From Actinopolyspora mortivallis DSM 44261 (GTDB lineage Bacteria > Actinomycetota > Actinomycetes > Mycobacteriales > Pseudonocardiaceae), in NCBI RefSeq assembly GCF_000384035.1, contig NZ_KB913024.1, positions 1,255,655 through 1,319,654 on the forward strand: a stretch of DNA of 64,000 nt, read 5' to 3'. Positions 55,258-63,765 of this stretch are shown here, one piece after another. Within the stretch, counting starts at the first letter, position 1; every line of letters starts with the position of its first letter. Both the position numbers and the translations under genes were made by a program. The notes below the pieces were generated by a model. It worked only from the letters and a program-made list of their open reading frames with translations. It did not search any database and was not told where the DNA came from.

Positions 55258-56157
55258 ATGGCTACAGGTATTGTCTTCGGTCCCGCTGACGCGACTGCTG
55301 ACTTCCTGCGATACGCGCCGATGGTGGAGAGCTCAGAGACAGCTCAGTCCGTCTACCGCGAGGTGGCCGCAGCATCCGGGGTCGAGGTCGACCAGCTCCT
55401 GGCGCGGCCGGCGCCCCATGTCGGTGCTGTTGTGCTACGTTCGTTGAGACAGATGGCTGCCATGTTGAGCATCGCCAAGATCCTCGAAGCCGATTTCGGT
55501 CGTGCGCAGGTCTACGGTGGCATCTCCCTGGGTGAACTCGCCGCGCTGCACATGGCGGGTGCTGCCTCGGTCGAGATGGTTGTGGACCTGCTCCGGGTCC
55601 GCCACCTGCCCGATACCTCGCTGGACGAGGCCATCTGCTTCACGTTTGTACCGACGCTCGACGACTGGAGGTACTACGACGATGTGGACAGCATGTCCGT
55701 ATCGGTCGACTACGGTCCTGTCTTCGATGGTACTGGAAGGATGATCATGCTCTCCGGGCTGCGCTCCACCCTGGAATCGATGCGGACCGCAGGGCCTGCG
55801 GAACTACAAGTAGTTGATCGGGACATGGCGGATCAGGCATATCACTCACCTTTTCGGGAGCCTGGACGACGGCGACTCAGTTCGTTCCTGGTTGAAAACC
55901 CTCTTAGCGACCCCATGGCCCCGGTGCTCACTGCGGTTCCCGGTCTTCAAAAGGCATCCACCGGTGGTAAAGCGACCGAAGCTCTCCTGAAAAGTGAAAC
56001 CCACCCTCTCTCGGTTCCCGTTTTGGTAGAGGGAGTGGAGAAATTCGGACTGGATAAGGTGCACGCCGTCAGCTCCTTCCTGGGGGAACTGCGGATTCGA
56101 TTCGGGGCCCCGACGGACTACTACGGCGATCGCTGGTTGGCATACAGGTTCGGCTGA
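55258..56157 (+). CDS. Malonyl-CoA:ACP transacylase-like acyltransferase
   Basis: A 299-residue FabD-fold protein with nucleophile Ser90 in YGGISLGELAAL (GXSXG), an Arg in LLRVRHLP, and catalytic His in AYHSPFREPG. The sequence is far from true FabD, and no polyketide synthase is present. In amicetin biosynthesis a transacylase of this class (AmiR) is needed to attach the terminal methylserine. With the carrier didomain next door, it probably moves an aminoacyl group from carrier protein to the PABA amine. GAGGA lies directly against the ATG. Confidence 0.8.
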   Translation: MATGIVFGPADATADFLRYAPMVESSETAQSVYREVAAASGVEVDQLLARPAPHVGAVVLRSLRQMAAMLSIAKILEADFGRAQVYGGISLGELAALHMAGAASVEMVVDLLRVRHLPDTSLDEAICFTFVPTLDDWRYYDDVDSMSVSVDYGPVFDGTGRMIMLSGLRSTLESMRTAGPAELQVVDRDMADQAYHSPFREPGRRRLSSFLVENPLSDPMAPVLTAVPGLQKASTGGKATEALLKSETHPLSVPVLVEGVEKFGLDKVHAVSSFLGELRIRFGAPTDYYGDRWLAYRFG

Positions 56158-56170
56158 ACGGAACACATCC

Positions 56171-58003
56171 GTGGCTTCGCGGTTCAATACTTTCAAGGCG
56201 GTTTCGAAGTTGCAGCGACAGCAGAGTCATGAGTCGAGCGATCAGCCCACCCCCGATCTGCTCGATCGCATTATCCGGAATGCCGATCAATTTCCGGACC
56301 GCGTGGTGATCGAGAGTGACGGCAGCCACATCAGCTACCGGCAGCTGATGCAGATCGCCGAACGATTCAGAGTGGAACTCGCCGCCTCCGGTGTGCGCGC
56401 CGGCGACGGCGTCGGTGTGCACCAGAGACGAACACCCGAACTGATCGCCAGTCTGCTCGCTGTCCTCGCGTTGGGAGCGCACTTCATTCCGCTGGATCCT
56501 AAGCAACCGCGGGCGCGACTCCGACGCTTCATGACCCTGAGTCGTCCCAGGTTGGTCATGTGCGATCCGAATCATCAAGACCTGGGCCGTGAGCTGGGCG
56601 AACCAATGCTCGTCAGCCACGCCTCCCCCGAGGCAGGGGCCGCGACGTTGCGCGCTGAACGCCCCCGTGCGGACGCGCTCGGCTACGTGCTGTTCACCAG
56701 CGGATCCACGGGCGCACCGAAGGGGGTGGAAGTTTTCAGAAGATCCATGTCGACGTTGTTTGACAGCATGACCGATCGGCTGGGGCTCGGTTCCGACGAC
56801 ATCGTTCTCGCGCACAGCACAGTGGGCTTCGACATGTCGATCCCCGAGCTGTTCTTACCTTTGACGCTCGGCGCACGGATGGTCCTGGCTACCTCCGAGC
56901 AGTCCGGGAGTCCGCAGAAACTGCTTCCGCTGCTCCGTGACGTCACATTCATGCAGGCGACACCGACGATTTGGAAGATCCTGCTAGCCCTCGGGATGGA
57001 CCGCACCGACGGACTGACCGCCGTAACCGGCGGTGAATCCATCGACATGGCTGCTGTACGAGAGCTCCTGGAGGCGGTGGAGACGTTGTGGAACTTCTAT
57101 GGTCCCACCGAGGCGACCGTCTGGGTTTCGTGTCAGCAGCTCAGCCCGAACACGTCCTACGCGCCGTTGGGAGACCCGTTCGCGGACACCCGACTTTCGA
57201 TCACGAACGATTCTGCGGACGATGTAGGTGAACTGGTCATCTCGGGCAGCTTGGTCGCCCGGGGCTACTGCGGTGAGGACAGTACCGAGGTCGGCGCGTT
57301 CGGCACCGATGACCGGGGCGTTCGTTCCTACGCGACGGGGGACCTCGTCAGAAGACATGGTGACGGAAGCCTTGAATGGGAGTCGCGAAAAGATGAACTC
57401 ACGAAGGTTCGCGGTAACCGCGTTTCTTTGTCCGAGATCTCCGCTGCTTTGGAGGATCTCCCGGAGGTGCGCAATGCCTTGGTGGTCCAGCGAACACTCG
57501 CTAAAGACGATGAACCGGCGCTCGTTGCTTACGTCGTGTCTGCGCTGGAGGTCCAGTTGGACTTCTCGGAGATCAAAAGAATGCTGGGTACGGCCCTGCC
57601 TTCCTACATGCTTCCCGACCGCTACTGCCAGCTCGACGAAATTCCGCTCCTTCCCAGCGGGAAGCTAGACCGTTCCGCCCTGCCAACGCCCGCGCCGGAG
57701 GAGCCCGGTGACCGGGAAACAGGAGGTGGGGGAGCTGCTTCGGGGAGTGGGAACGGCGAATTCGACCAACATCTTCTGAATACGGTGCTCTACGTGTTCC
57801 GGAAAGTTCTCCGAGTAGACGATCTTTCGCTGGATGGCGACTTTTTTGATCTGGGTGGAACGTCGGCGCTGGCTGCAGTTGTGGCGGGGCTGCTCGGTCG
57901 AACTATCGGAAGAACAGTGGAAATCAGGGAAGTTCATGATTTCAGGACAGCCCGGCAGATGACTCTACACCTGATGGAAGAGCGATCTGATGTGCGGGAG
58001 TAG
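56171..58003 (+). CDS. NRPS adenylation-carrier protein didomain
   Basis: A 610-residue stand-alone loading module. Adenylation domain (about residues 25-515): A3 LFTSGSTGAPKGVEV, A4 GFDMSIPELFLPL, A5 WNFYGPTEATVW, A7 YATGDLVRRH, A10 PLLPSGKLDRS. Carrier domain (about 535-605) with the phosphopantetheine Ser in DLGGTSALAA. No condensation or thioesterase domain, so acyl transfer must be done in trans, fitting the transacylase gene 13 bp upstream. My hand-aligned pocket reads D-M-P-Q-V-G-F-V-W, matching no common code; alpha-methylserine is the context-based guess. The GTG start has a weak ribosome site. Confidence 0.88.
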   Translation: MASRFNTFKAVSKLQRQQSHESSDQPTPDLLDRIIRNADQFPDRVVIESDGSHISYRQLMQIAERFRVELAASGVRAGDGVGVHQRRTPELIASLLAVLALGAHFIPLDPKQPRARLRRFMTLSRPRLVMCDPNHQDLGRELGEPMLVSHASPEAGAATLRAERPRADALGYVLFTSGSTGAPKGVEVFRRSMSTLFDSMTDRLGLGSDDIVLAHSTVGFDMSIPELFLPLTLGARMVLATSEQSGSPQKLLPLLRDVTFMQATPTIWKILLALGMDRTDGLTAVTGGESIDMAAVRELLEAVETLWNFYGPTEATVWVSCQQLSPNTSYAPLGDPFADTRLSITNDSADDVGELVISGSLVARGYCGEDSTEVGAFGTDDRGVRSYATGDLVRRHGDGSLEWESRKDELTKVRGNRVSLSEISAALEDLPEVRNALVVQRTLAKDDEPALVAYVVSALEVQLDFSEIKRMLGTALPSYMLPDRYCQLDEIPLLPSGKLDRSALPTPAPEEPGDRETGGGGAASGSGNGEFDQHLLNTVLYVFRKVLRVDDLSLDGDFFDLGGTSALAAVVAGLLGRTIGRTVEIREVHDFRTARQMTLHLMEERSDVRE

Positions 58004-58205
58004 CATCTTTTGGGTGCTGTTCTGCGGGCTAAGGCGAGTTTTTCGTCGGACTTCCTGAACGAGGGGAGAGCTCGCCACAGCAGCTTTGATCGTTGGTGGA
58101 GCGTTGGACGAGCGTCCCGGTCGGGTCGAACGGTTCGGTCAAGACCTCGTACTGGCGAATAATGACGAACATGTAGTCGGTAGGCACTGCGGAGGCAAGG
58201 CCGAA

Positions 58206-59324
58206 ATGCAACACGATTCGAAAATCAACAATGTTCAGATGTACCGACCTCGGGTAGCACCATCCGCGTTGGATCGGCTGCGGCATGTACTTGATTCGGG
58301 GTGGATCGGCCTCGGGCCAGTGACGGAGGAGTTCGAGAACGAGCTGCAAAGGCCTGAGCTGATCGGAAAGAACCCGGTTCTCGTGAATTCGGGAACGGCG
58401 GCGTTGCACCTGGCTTTGGTGGCGGGTGGGGTGCGGAAGGGATCGGCGGTAATCGTCTCCGCCAACACCTTCGTATCGACTGCGGCCGTCGTGCTCTTCC
58501 ACCAATGTCGCGTCATCATCGCCGATGTCGAGCGTGTTACTGGAAATATCGATCCTGATTCAGTGCGGAGTATTATCGAGAGCACCCCCGACGTCAGCGC
58601 CGTGATCGTCGTCCACTACTCTGGGATTCCCTGCGACGTGGCCGCTCTGTCCGAGATCGTCGGAAAGTACGGGGCCGTCGTAATCGAAGACTGCGCGCAC
58701 GCCGTCGGTTCGATCTGGAACGGGCATCCGCTGAGCGCGTCTCCTAACATTCAAGCGTACTCGTTCCATGCAACCAAGGCGCTCGCCGTCGGTGAAGGGG
58801 GGTGCGTCACTTTCCCGGACGCCGAGTCCGCCGATCGCGCGCGACGTCTTCGAAGGCTCGGTATCGACATGTCGACGAGATCGTGGGGAAACCCGTACGA
58901 TATTCCTGAACTCGGATTCAAATACAACATGGGAGATGTCGCGGCCGCGATCGGTATGGCTCAGCTCGAGAACTTGCCGAGCGAGCTCGACAAGCGCCAG
59001 TCCATTATGTGGCGATATCGTGAGCGATTGGCGGATTCACCTGTCGAGCTTGTCCGCGAACGTGACTCCACCGATCGGTCCGGAGGATTCGCGGTTCCGG
59101 CTCTGGTTCCGGAGCGCGATCGTGTTCGGAAAGAGATGGACTCTTACGGGATCGGAACGGAGATTTATTTCAAGCCGTTGAATTCGTTCTCGATCGATTG
59201 CACGGGGACAGCTCCCGTCGCTGACCGTTTTGCCAGTGATGTTATTTGTCTGCCGATTCATCCTTCGATCGACTTCGACTCCGTGGACTATGTCTGCGAT
59301 CGGCTTCTGGAAGCCGTGGCATGA
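58206..59324 (+). CDS. DegT/DnrJ/EryC1 sugar aminotransferase
   Basis: A 372-residue PLP enzyme that would add an amino group to a keto-deoxysugar nucleotide. The PLP Lys is in AYSFHATKALAVGEGG, so it is a true aminotransferase and not a His-type dehydrase; VNSGTAALHLALVAGG and EDCAHAVGS are the other family blocks. A 4-aminotransferase making the precursor of amosamine is the best fit for an amicetin-type product. The ATG at 58206 has GGAGG 10 bases upstream; an open frame extends back to 58086 without support. Confidence 0.88.
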   Translation: MQHDSKINNVQMYRPRVAPSALDRLRHVLDSGWIGLGPVTEEFENELQRPELIGKNPVLVNSGTAALHLALVAGGVRKGSAVIVSANTFVSTAAVVLFHQCRVIIADVERVTGNIDPDSVRSIIESTPDVSAVIVVHYSGIPCDVAALSEIVGKYGAVVIEDCAHAVGSIWNGHPLSASPNIQAYSFHATKALAVGEGGCVTFPDAESADRARRLRRLGIDMSTRSWGNPYDIPELGFKYNMGDVAAAIGMAQLENLPSELDKRQSIMWRYRERLADSPVELVRERDSTDRSGGFAVPALVPERDRVRKEMDSYGIGTEIYFKPLNSFSIDCTGTAPVADRFASDVICLPIHPSIDFDSVDYVCDRLLEAVA

Positions 59325-59673
59325 AAGTAGGAGCGATCGTTCCCGCATTATGGGAGTGGATTTGCGCGGGGTGGAAATCGGCATCAAGTAACGTCACGCG
59401 AAGAGGATTTTTCGTAGAGTGGATTGCTCTGCTGCTCGGCTGCCAACGTGTGAGGCGGGGCTGGAGTTCAGCACGTCCAGGTCTGTGTGGATGAGCGATC
59501 TAGCCAGAAGAATTCCTGGTAGAACCTGAAAGAATTGGGGTCAGTATGTGGGAAGGTATCAGCCGGACGTATCTCGTCGAGAACGTGTCAATGGCCGGGC
59601 GCAGGAATAAGAAAATGATTTTCGATTTTCCCGAACGGATGCGTGGGTATTTTACAACAGGCTGGGAGCTGGC
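59325..59673 (+). other. Gap upstream of the 2,3-dehydratase with doubtful small ORFs
   Basis: About 350 bp. A 57-codon frame (59321-59494) overlaps the aminotransferase stop codon by 4 bp but becomes Arg/Trp-rich with no motif. A 45-codon frame (59546-59683) is listed separately. The region is AT-richer than its neighbours and could carry a promoter for the dehydratase. Confidence 0.4.
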
Positions 59674-59683
59674 ATGCGTGTGA
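59546..59683 (+). CDS. Small ORF overlapping the dehydratase start, doubtful
   Basis: A 45-residue frame (MWEGISRTYLVENVSMAGRR at the start, a basic and aromatic C-terminal half) running 10 bases into the 2,3-dehydratase gene in another frame. A run of G at 59536-59540 might serve as ribosome site. Composition is plausible for a small basic protein, but nothing is recognised. Confidence 0.25.
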   Translation: MWEGISRTYLVENVSMAGRRNKKMIFDFPERMRGYFTTGWELACV

Positions 59684-61017
59684 TCGATACGGTGGCGGAG
59701 TTACGGTCGGAGTGCCAACGGCGTCGCAACAAGCTAGAGGCGCGCGTTCTGCCGATACCGCTATCGGACCTGCGTTATTGGTCGATGACTGAAGAAGGCT
59801 CCCTGTCCCATCACACAGGACGTTTCTTTCGCGTCATAGGTGCGCGAGTCGAGGACCCCTCGGGGTCGGGAAGGATGCTCGAACAACCGATAGTCGATCA
59901 GCCGGAGGTAGGAGTTCTGTGCCTGTTCGTGACGGTCATCGAGGGCTCATATCACGGTCTGGTCACGTTCAAGTTTGAGCCGGGCACTCCGGACGGTATT
60001 GAGGTGGCCCCGAGCGTTCAGGCGACTCGGAGCAACTACGAGGCAGCGCACGGCGGTGCGCACGTGTCTGCGGTTGGTCTCGCGTTATCGGAGACCTGCA
60101 CGACACTCGCCGACACCGTGCAACGTGAGCAGGAGGCGTGGTTCCTCGGGAAGGTCAATCGCAACCGCATCGTCCTGCTCGACGCCGACGATGCCGACAG
60201 CGTTAATTCGTCGATTCCGGACAGCTATTGGGTGCCGATCCCCGCATTGCTCGCGGGGACGCTCCAAAGCCGACTGATCAATATGGATTTGCGTTCGGTG
60301 CTGTCGATGTGGCCATTGGATGCCCTCCCCGGAATCGGGGGCGACTCCGAACCTGCTGGGCGTACGCCGACCGTACCAACCCCAGACCCAGGGCCGGATG
60401 AGCACGTCGAGCGAGACGAGACGCTGGGCACCAGTCCCGAGCTGGTACCGCTGGACAGCTTGCTGAACTGGGAGCTGTCCGACAGCCTCGAACACCGGTA
60501 CCGTCGGTTTTTCGCGATTGTGGGATGCCGGGTCGAGGGACAGAACCGCGAGAAGGAATCGTGGGACCAGCCGCTTCTCGCTCCCATGGGCATGGGGCAG
60601 TGCTCTCTTCTCCTGCGCACTGGCGAAAAGGGCCTCGAAATGCTGGTGGCCGAACGAGTTCGTATTGGTTCGGTCCAGGGGCCGACGCTCGAACCTACGC
60701 ACCAGCGAGGCGACGTAGCGGATTACACGACAGCAGCCCGTCGCGTATCGATGGTGGCGGAAGCGGCTGATCTCGTGGATTGTGGCAGCGTCTACTCCGT
60801 CGTGCACGCGGAGGAGGGGGGGAGATTCAGAGGTGCCATAGTCTCTTACCAGATAGGTTTCCTCGTTGACGAGGGAGTTCACGAACGAGCCGGTCGGTGG
60901 GTTCCTCTGGAAGAAATAGAATCCCTAAACCGGAACGGGAACTACCTCAGCGTCGAACTTCGCACAAGTCTTGTGATGCTGAAAGGTATCGTCTCGGCGG
61001 AAAGTATCGAGGCATGA
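59674..61017 (+). CDS. NDP-hexose 2,3-dehydratase
   Basis: A 447-residue protein with two tandem Nudix-like repeats, the layout of TylX3/EvaA enzymes that remove the C-2 hydroxyl from NDP-4-keto-6-deoxyglucose. Repeat one (about 25-210) has GRFFRVIGARV, FKFEPGTPDGIEVAPSVQAT and a terminal YWVPIPALL. Repeat two (about 265-440) has YRRFFAIVGCRVEG, SWDQPLLAPM, and GRWVPLEEIESL. The unstable diketo product must be taken by a ketoreductase, whose gene overlaps by 4 bp. Together they begin 2-deoxysugar formation (amicetose type). Confidence 0.9.
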   Translation: MRVIDTVAELRSECQRRRNKLEARVLPIPLSDLRYWSMTEEGSLSHHTGRFFRVIGARVEDPSGSGRMLEQPIVDQPEVGVLCLFVTVIEGSYHGLVTFKFEPGTPDGIEVAPSVQATRSNYEAAHGGAHVSAVGLALSETCTTLADTVQREQEAWFLGKVNRNRIVLLDADDADSVNSSIPDSYWVPIPALLAGTLQSRLINMDLRSVLSMWPLDALPGIGGDSEPAGRTPTVPTPDPGPDEHVERDETLGTSPELVPLDSLLNWELSDSLEHRYRRFFAIVGCRVEGQNREKESWDQPLLAPMGMGQCSLLLRTGEKGLEMLVAERVRIGSVQGPTLEPTHQRGDVADYTTAARRVSMVAEAADLVDCGSVYSVVHAEEGGRFRGAIVSYQIGFLVDEGVHERAGRWVPLEEIESLNRNGNYLSVELRTSLVMLKGIVSAESIEA

Positions 61018-61994
61018 TCGCAGCAATCGGTAACTCCGAGTATCTGGGGCGTCGGATCGCGCCTATCCTTCAGGAATTGAACGGTTCTGCCGGACCGGTC
61101 CTCGTGGGCACGGACCACCCGGTCGACCTTCGCTTCGATGCGGGAGCGGATCAGCTCGCGACCGTCGACCGCGTGGCAGTGCTCACCGCTACGGATGTCG
61201 ACGCCGTCTATGTTTCCAGCGCGACCGGACGCCACTTCGATGATTGCCGGGCAGTGCTGGCCGCAGACAAAGACGTTTTCGTGGAAAAGCCGATCTGTCT
61301 CCGCTCGAGTGAGGTCGTCGAATTGGATCGGATGGCCCGAGAGCGTAATCGAACGGTTTTCGAGTGCCTTTCGTACCCGTACCATCCGGTCTGGAGTGAA
61401 TTCGTCGGTCGCGTGAGGACAACGGACTGGGCAGCGAATACGACAGTATCAGCTGCGTTCCGCATCCCCGGCCGAAACTCGACGGACTTCCGCATGGCGC
61501 CGGAGCACGGCGGAGCTGCCGCTGACTTGGGGACCTACTGCATCGACGCATTAGTGCGGCTCGGTGCTTCCGCGGACGGGATCCGAGTCGGCAAGATGCT
61601 CATGGGAGCTCCGACGAATGACTGCGGTTTCGCGATAGCGGGTTCGGACACGGGAAAACGTAATTCGAATTATGGGGGACTGTGGGCGATCGAAGACGAG
61701 TACGCGAACAGTGTTGTCGTTGCGGACGGCTATCGAAGAATCGAGCTGCATCGAGCTTTCACGCCTCCGCCGGAAACCGTCGGTCGTGTGGTCGAGCGCA
61801 CGCGGGACGATCCTGAACCGTCTGTGGTGGTCACAACCGAGCCGGCTACGTCGAGCAGAGCGTGTCTGGCTGCGGGCAGCCGCTACAGACGAGACGAAAT
61901 GGTATCCGGGGTGGTGGACAGAGAGGCCATCATTCGACGGGTTGCGGCCCTGGAGGAAATAGCTGCCGCGCACGACAAGGCTCCGCCGATGTGA
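61014..61994 (+). CDS. NDP-hexose 3-ketoreductase (Gfo/Idh/MocA family)
   Basis: A 326-residue NAD(P)H-dependent oxidoreductase. The Rossmann start MIAAIGNSEYLGRRIAPIL resembles sugar 3-ketoreductases (CADIAxRR type), the EKP motif is VFVEKPICL, and the sugar-binding GGAAADLGTYCIDAL segment carries the catalytic Tyr. It would reduce the 3-keto group made by the 2,3-dehydratase. The ATG overlaps the dehydratase stop codon (ATGA), setting the start; an open frame back to 60897 is within the dehydratase gene. Confidence 0.87.
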   Translation: MIAAIGNSEYLGRRIAPILQELNGSAGPVLVGTDHPVDLRFDAGADQLATVDRVAVLTATDVDAVYVSSATGRHFDDCRAVLAADKDVFVEKPICLRSSEVVELDRMARERNRTVFECLSYPYHPVWSEFVGRVRTTDWAANTTVSAAFRIPGRNSTDFRMAPEHGGAAADLGTYCIDALVRLGASADGIRVGKMLMGAPTNDCGFAIAGSDTGKRNSNYGGLWAIEDEYANSVVVADGYRRIELHRAFTPPPETVGRVVERTRDDPEPSVVVTTEPATSSRACLAAGSRYRRDEMVSGVVDREAIIRRVAALEEIAAAHDKAPPM

Positions 61995-62144
61995 TCGGCG
62001 GGACCACCTGCCCCCCGGGGGCACGTGTACACGATCAGGCGGGCGATGTGGCTCGCCCGCTCGCGTCGAGGAAGGAACCGCAGCATATCGCGGCAGCAAG
62101 CGAGACAGTCTTGGACGACTGGCAGGAAGTTTGGAGAGATTCAA

Positions 62145-63563
62145 TTGAGTACTCAGTTCAGTGACCACAACAAGAAACTTTCGGACCTCGAGGAATCGGC
62201 AGTTCTGTCGATCCGGGACGCCACATCCGAGGATCGAGAGGCAGTCCGGGCCCTTCTGCACGGTACGCTCCGGCGCAACTACGACGGTGACCACATTGCC
62301 CAGGCGGACCGCATCCTGGATGCGCACCTGGCGGGTGGAAAGGACGCCGTTGGACACTTTTCGCTGACACAGCGGGTTTTCGTAGCTATGTTGGGTGATG
62401 ACCTCATTGGCGTGATGAACATCGCAGAGAAGCGACAAGGAACGATGAAGATCAGTCCGCTCATCATCAATCCGGATTACAGGGGTGCCAACGGTGCTGG
62501 CAGTTCCCTGCTCGACAAGGCCTTGGAAGTCGCCCAGGCGCGTGGTGTGCGCCAGTTGTACGGCACCGTGGCAGAGTCCAGCTCCTGGATAGAGACCTTT
62601 TACCTGAACCGTGGTTGGACATGCGGTTCGCAGGCGGACAGCCAGTACCGCCCGGGTGTTATCGAGCACGCGATTTACATCAACGTTGATGACGACATCA
62701 GCGCGTATGAGGAGAAACTGGAGTTCGAGGAGTACTCACCGGAGAAGTACGAGGAACTTAACGACTTCCTGCTGGAGCACATGCCGGCGTTCGCGGACGG
62801 GATCGACACCGAGTTCGTCCAAGCGCTGGTGGCCGGTCAGGAGCGCAAGCGGGAGCGCGTGGTTGAGCAGAAGTACAAGGAGGTCTACCTCGGGTACGAG
62901 GGCGGTGTGTTGAGCTCTGTCGTCGCGTTCGGCCCGAAGAAGGGTGGCTCGGTCAAGCTCATGCCGCTCTGCGCCGTCTCACGGGGAGCGATGCAGGAGA
63001 CTCTCAGGTTCGCGCAGGAGTGGGCGACCGGACGCACTTATAAGCTTTACACGCACCAGCCAGTCGACGCGGCTACGGTAACGGCGTTCGAGGACGAGAT
63101 GTGGACGCTGGAGGGGTTGCTCCCAGGGGCGTATGGGGAGGGAAAGGTCGCCGCACAGTGGGGTTGGCTTTCCAACGAGACGACGCACCTCGGGCGCAAG
63201 ACGGATCGCCTCAAGGCTTACAGCGAGAGGTTGTTGGCGTTCACCCAGGCGCGCGGGTGGGATGAACTCGAGGATGCTCGGAGTCTGTCGATGGCGATCG
63301 GTGGCGAGGCGGGAGAACTCCTGGCCGAGCTCCAGTGGCTGAGCAGTGATGAAGTTCTGGATCGGTTGGAGAACGATTCCGGGTTCAAGAAGTCGGTCTC
63401 GTTCGAGGTGGCGGATATTCTAAACTACCTGATCCGTTTTTCACGGCACTGCGGATTCGACTTGATCGAAGCCGCCGACAAGAAGCTCGCGGTCAACATA
63501 GACCGATTTCCGGTGGACAAGGTCTACGGTTTAAAGGGGAAGACTTACAAGGCGAGTGAATAA
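62145..63563 (+). CDS. GNAT acyltransferase fused to a MazG-like pyrophosphohydrolase
   Basis: A 472-residue fusion. The N-terminal GNAT domain (about 20-160) has the CoA loop IINPDYRGANGAGSSLLDKA; a second, GNAT-like region spans about 180-340. The C-terminal domain (about 375-472) is all-helical MazG/dCTPase-like, with ExxE in GGEAGELLAELQW and ExxD in EVADILNYLIRF. The GNAT part is the candidate amide synthetase, as an N-acetyltransferase (AmiF) joins PABA to cytosine in amicetin. The MazG part might turn CTP or dCTP into monophosphate. The TTG at 62145 has GGAGAG 7 bases upstream; a far ATG at 62025 lacks support. Confidence 0.82.
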   Translation: MSTQFSDHNKKLSDLEESAVLSIRDATSEDREAVRALLHGTLRRNYDGDHIAQADRILDAHLAGGKDAVGHFSLTQRVFVAMLGDDLIGVMNIAEKRQGTMKISPLIINPDYRGANGAGSSLLDKALEVAQARGVRQLYGTVAESSSWIETFYLNRGWTCGSQADSQYRPGVIEHAIYINVDDDISAYEEKLEFEEYSPEKYEELNDFLLEHMPAFADGIDTEFVQALVAGQERKRERVVEQKYKEVYLGYEGGVLSSVVAFGPKKGGSVKLMPLCAVSRGAMQETLRFAQEWATGRTYKLYTHQPVDAATVTAFEDEMWTLEGLLPGAYGEGKVAAQWGWLSNETTHLGRKTDRLKAYSERLLAFTQARGWDELEDARSLSMAIGGEAGELLAELQWLSSDEVLDRLENDSGFKKSVSFEVADILNYLIRFSRHCGFDLIEAADKKLAVNIDRFPVDKVYGLKGKTYKASE

Positions 63564-63705
63564 GCTGTCCTCCTCTGATATGTGTTTCTGAACCTGTTTC
63601 CGACGATGTCCCGAAGGCGGATACCGCTGTGGCAATCTCGGTACCCCCGAGGCGAGCAGTACCTTTGTGGACATATGCCGGGACTCGTTCAAGAAGATGT
63701 TGTTC

Positions 63706-63732
63706 CGGTGACCGTGATGAGCGTGGTCACCG
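63706..63732 (+). promoter_or_regulatory. Hairpin upstream of the glycosyltransferase gene
   Basis: An 8-bp inverted repeat (63706-63713 with 63725-63732, 11-base loop) ends 34 bp before the glycosyltransferase start. It could be a weak terminator after the GNAT-MazG gene or a leader structure. Confidence 0.35.
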
Positions 63733-63765
63733 AATACGGCCGCTCCTATTGAGGTGTCAACACGA

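Noticed and set aside
55258-56157. Housekeeping FabD or part of a polyketide synthase
   Set aside because: The sequence is divergent around a conserved Ser and His, no ketosynthase or ACP gene is nearby, and the A-PCP gene adjoins it.
63270-63563. MazG part as a toxin-antitoxin component
   Set aside because: It is in frame with and fused to the GNAT domain, with no partner gene. The ExxE and ExxD motifs point to pyrophosphohydrolase activity.
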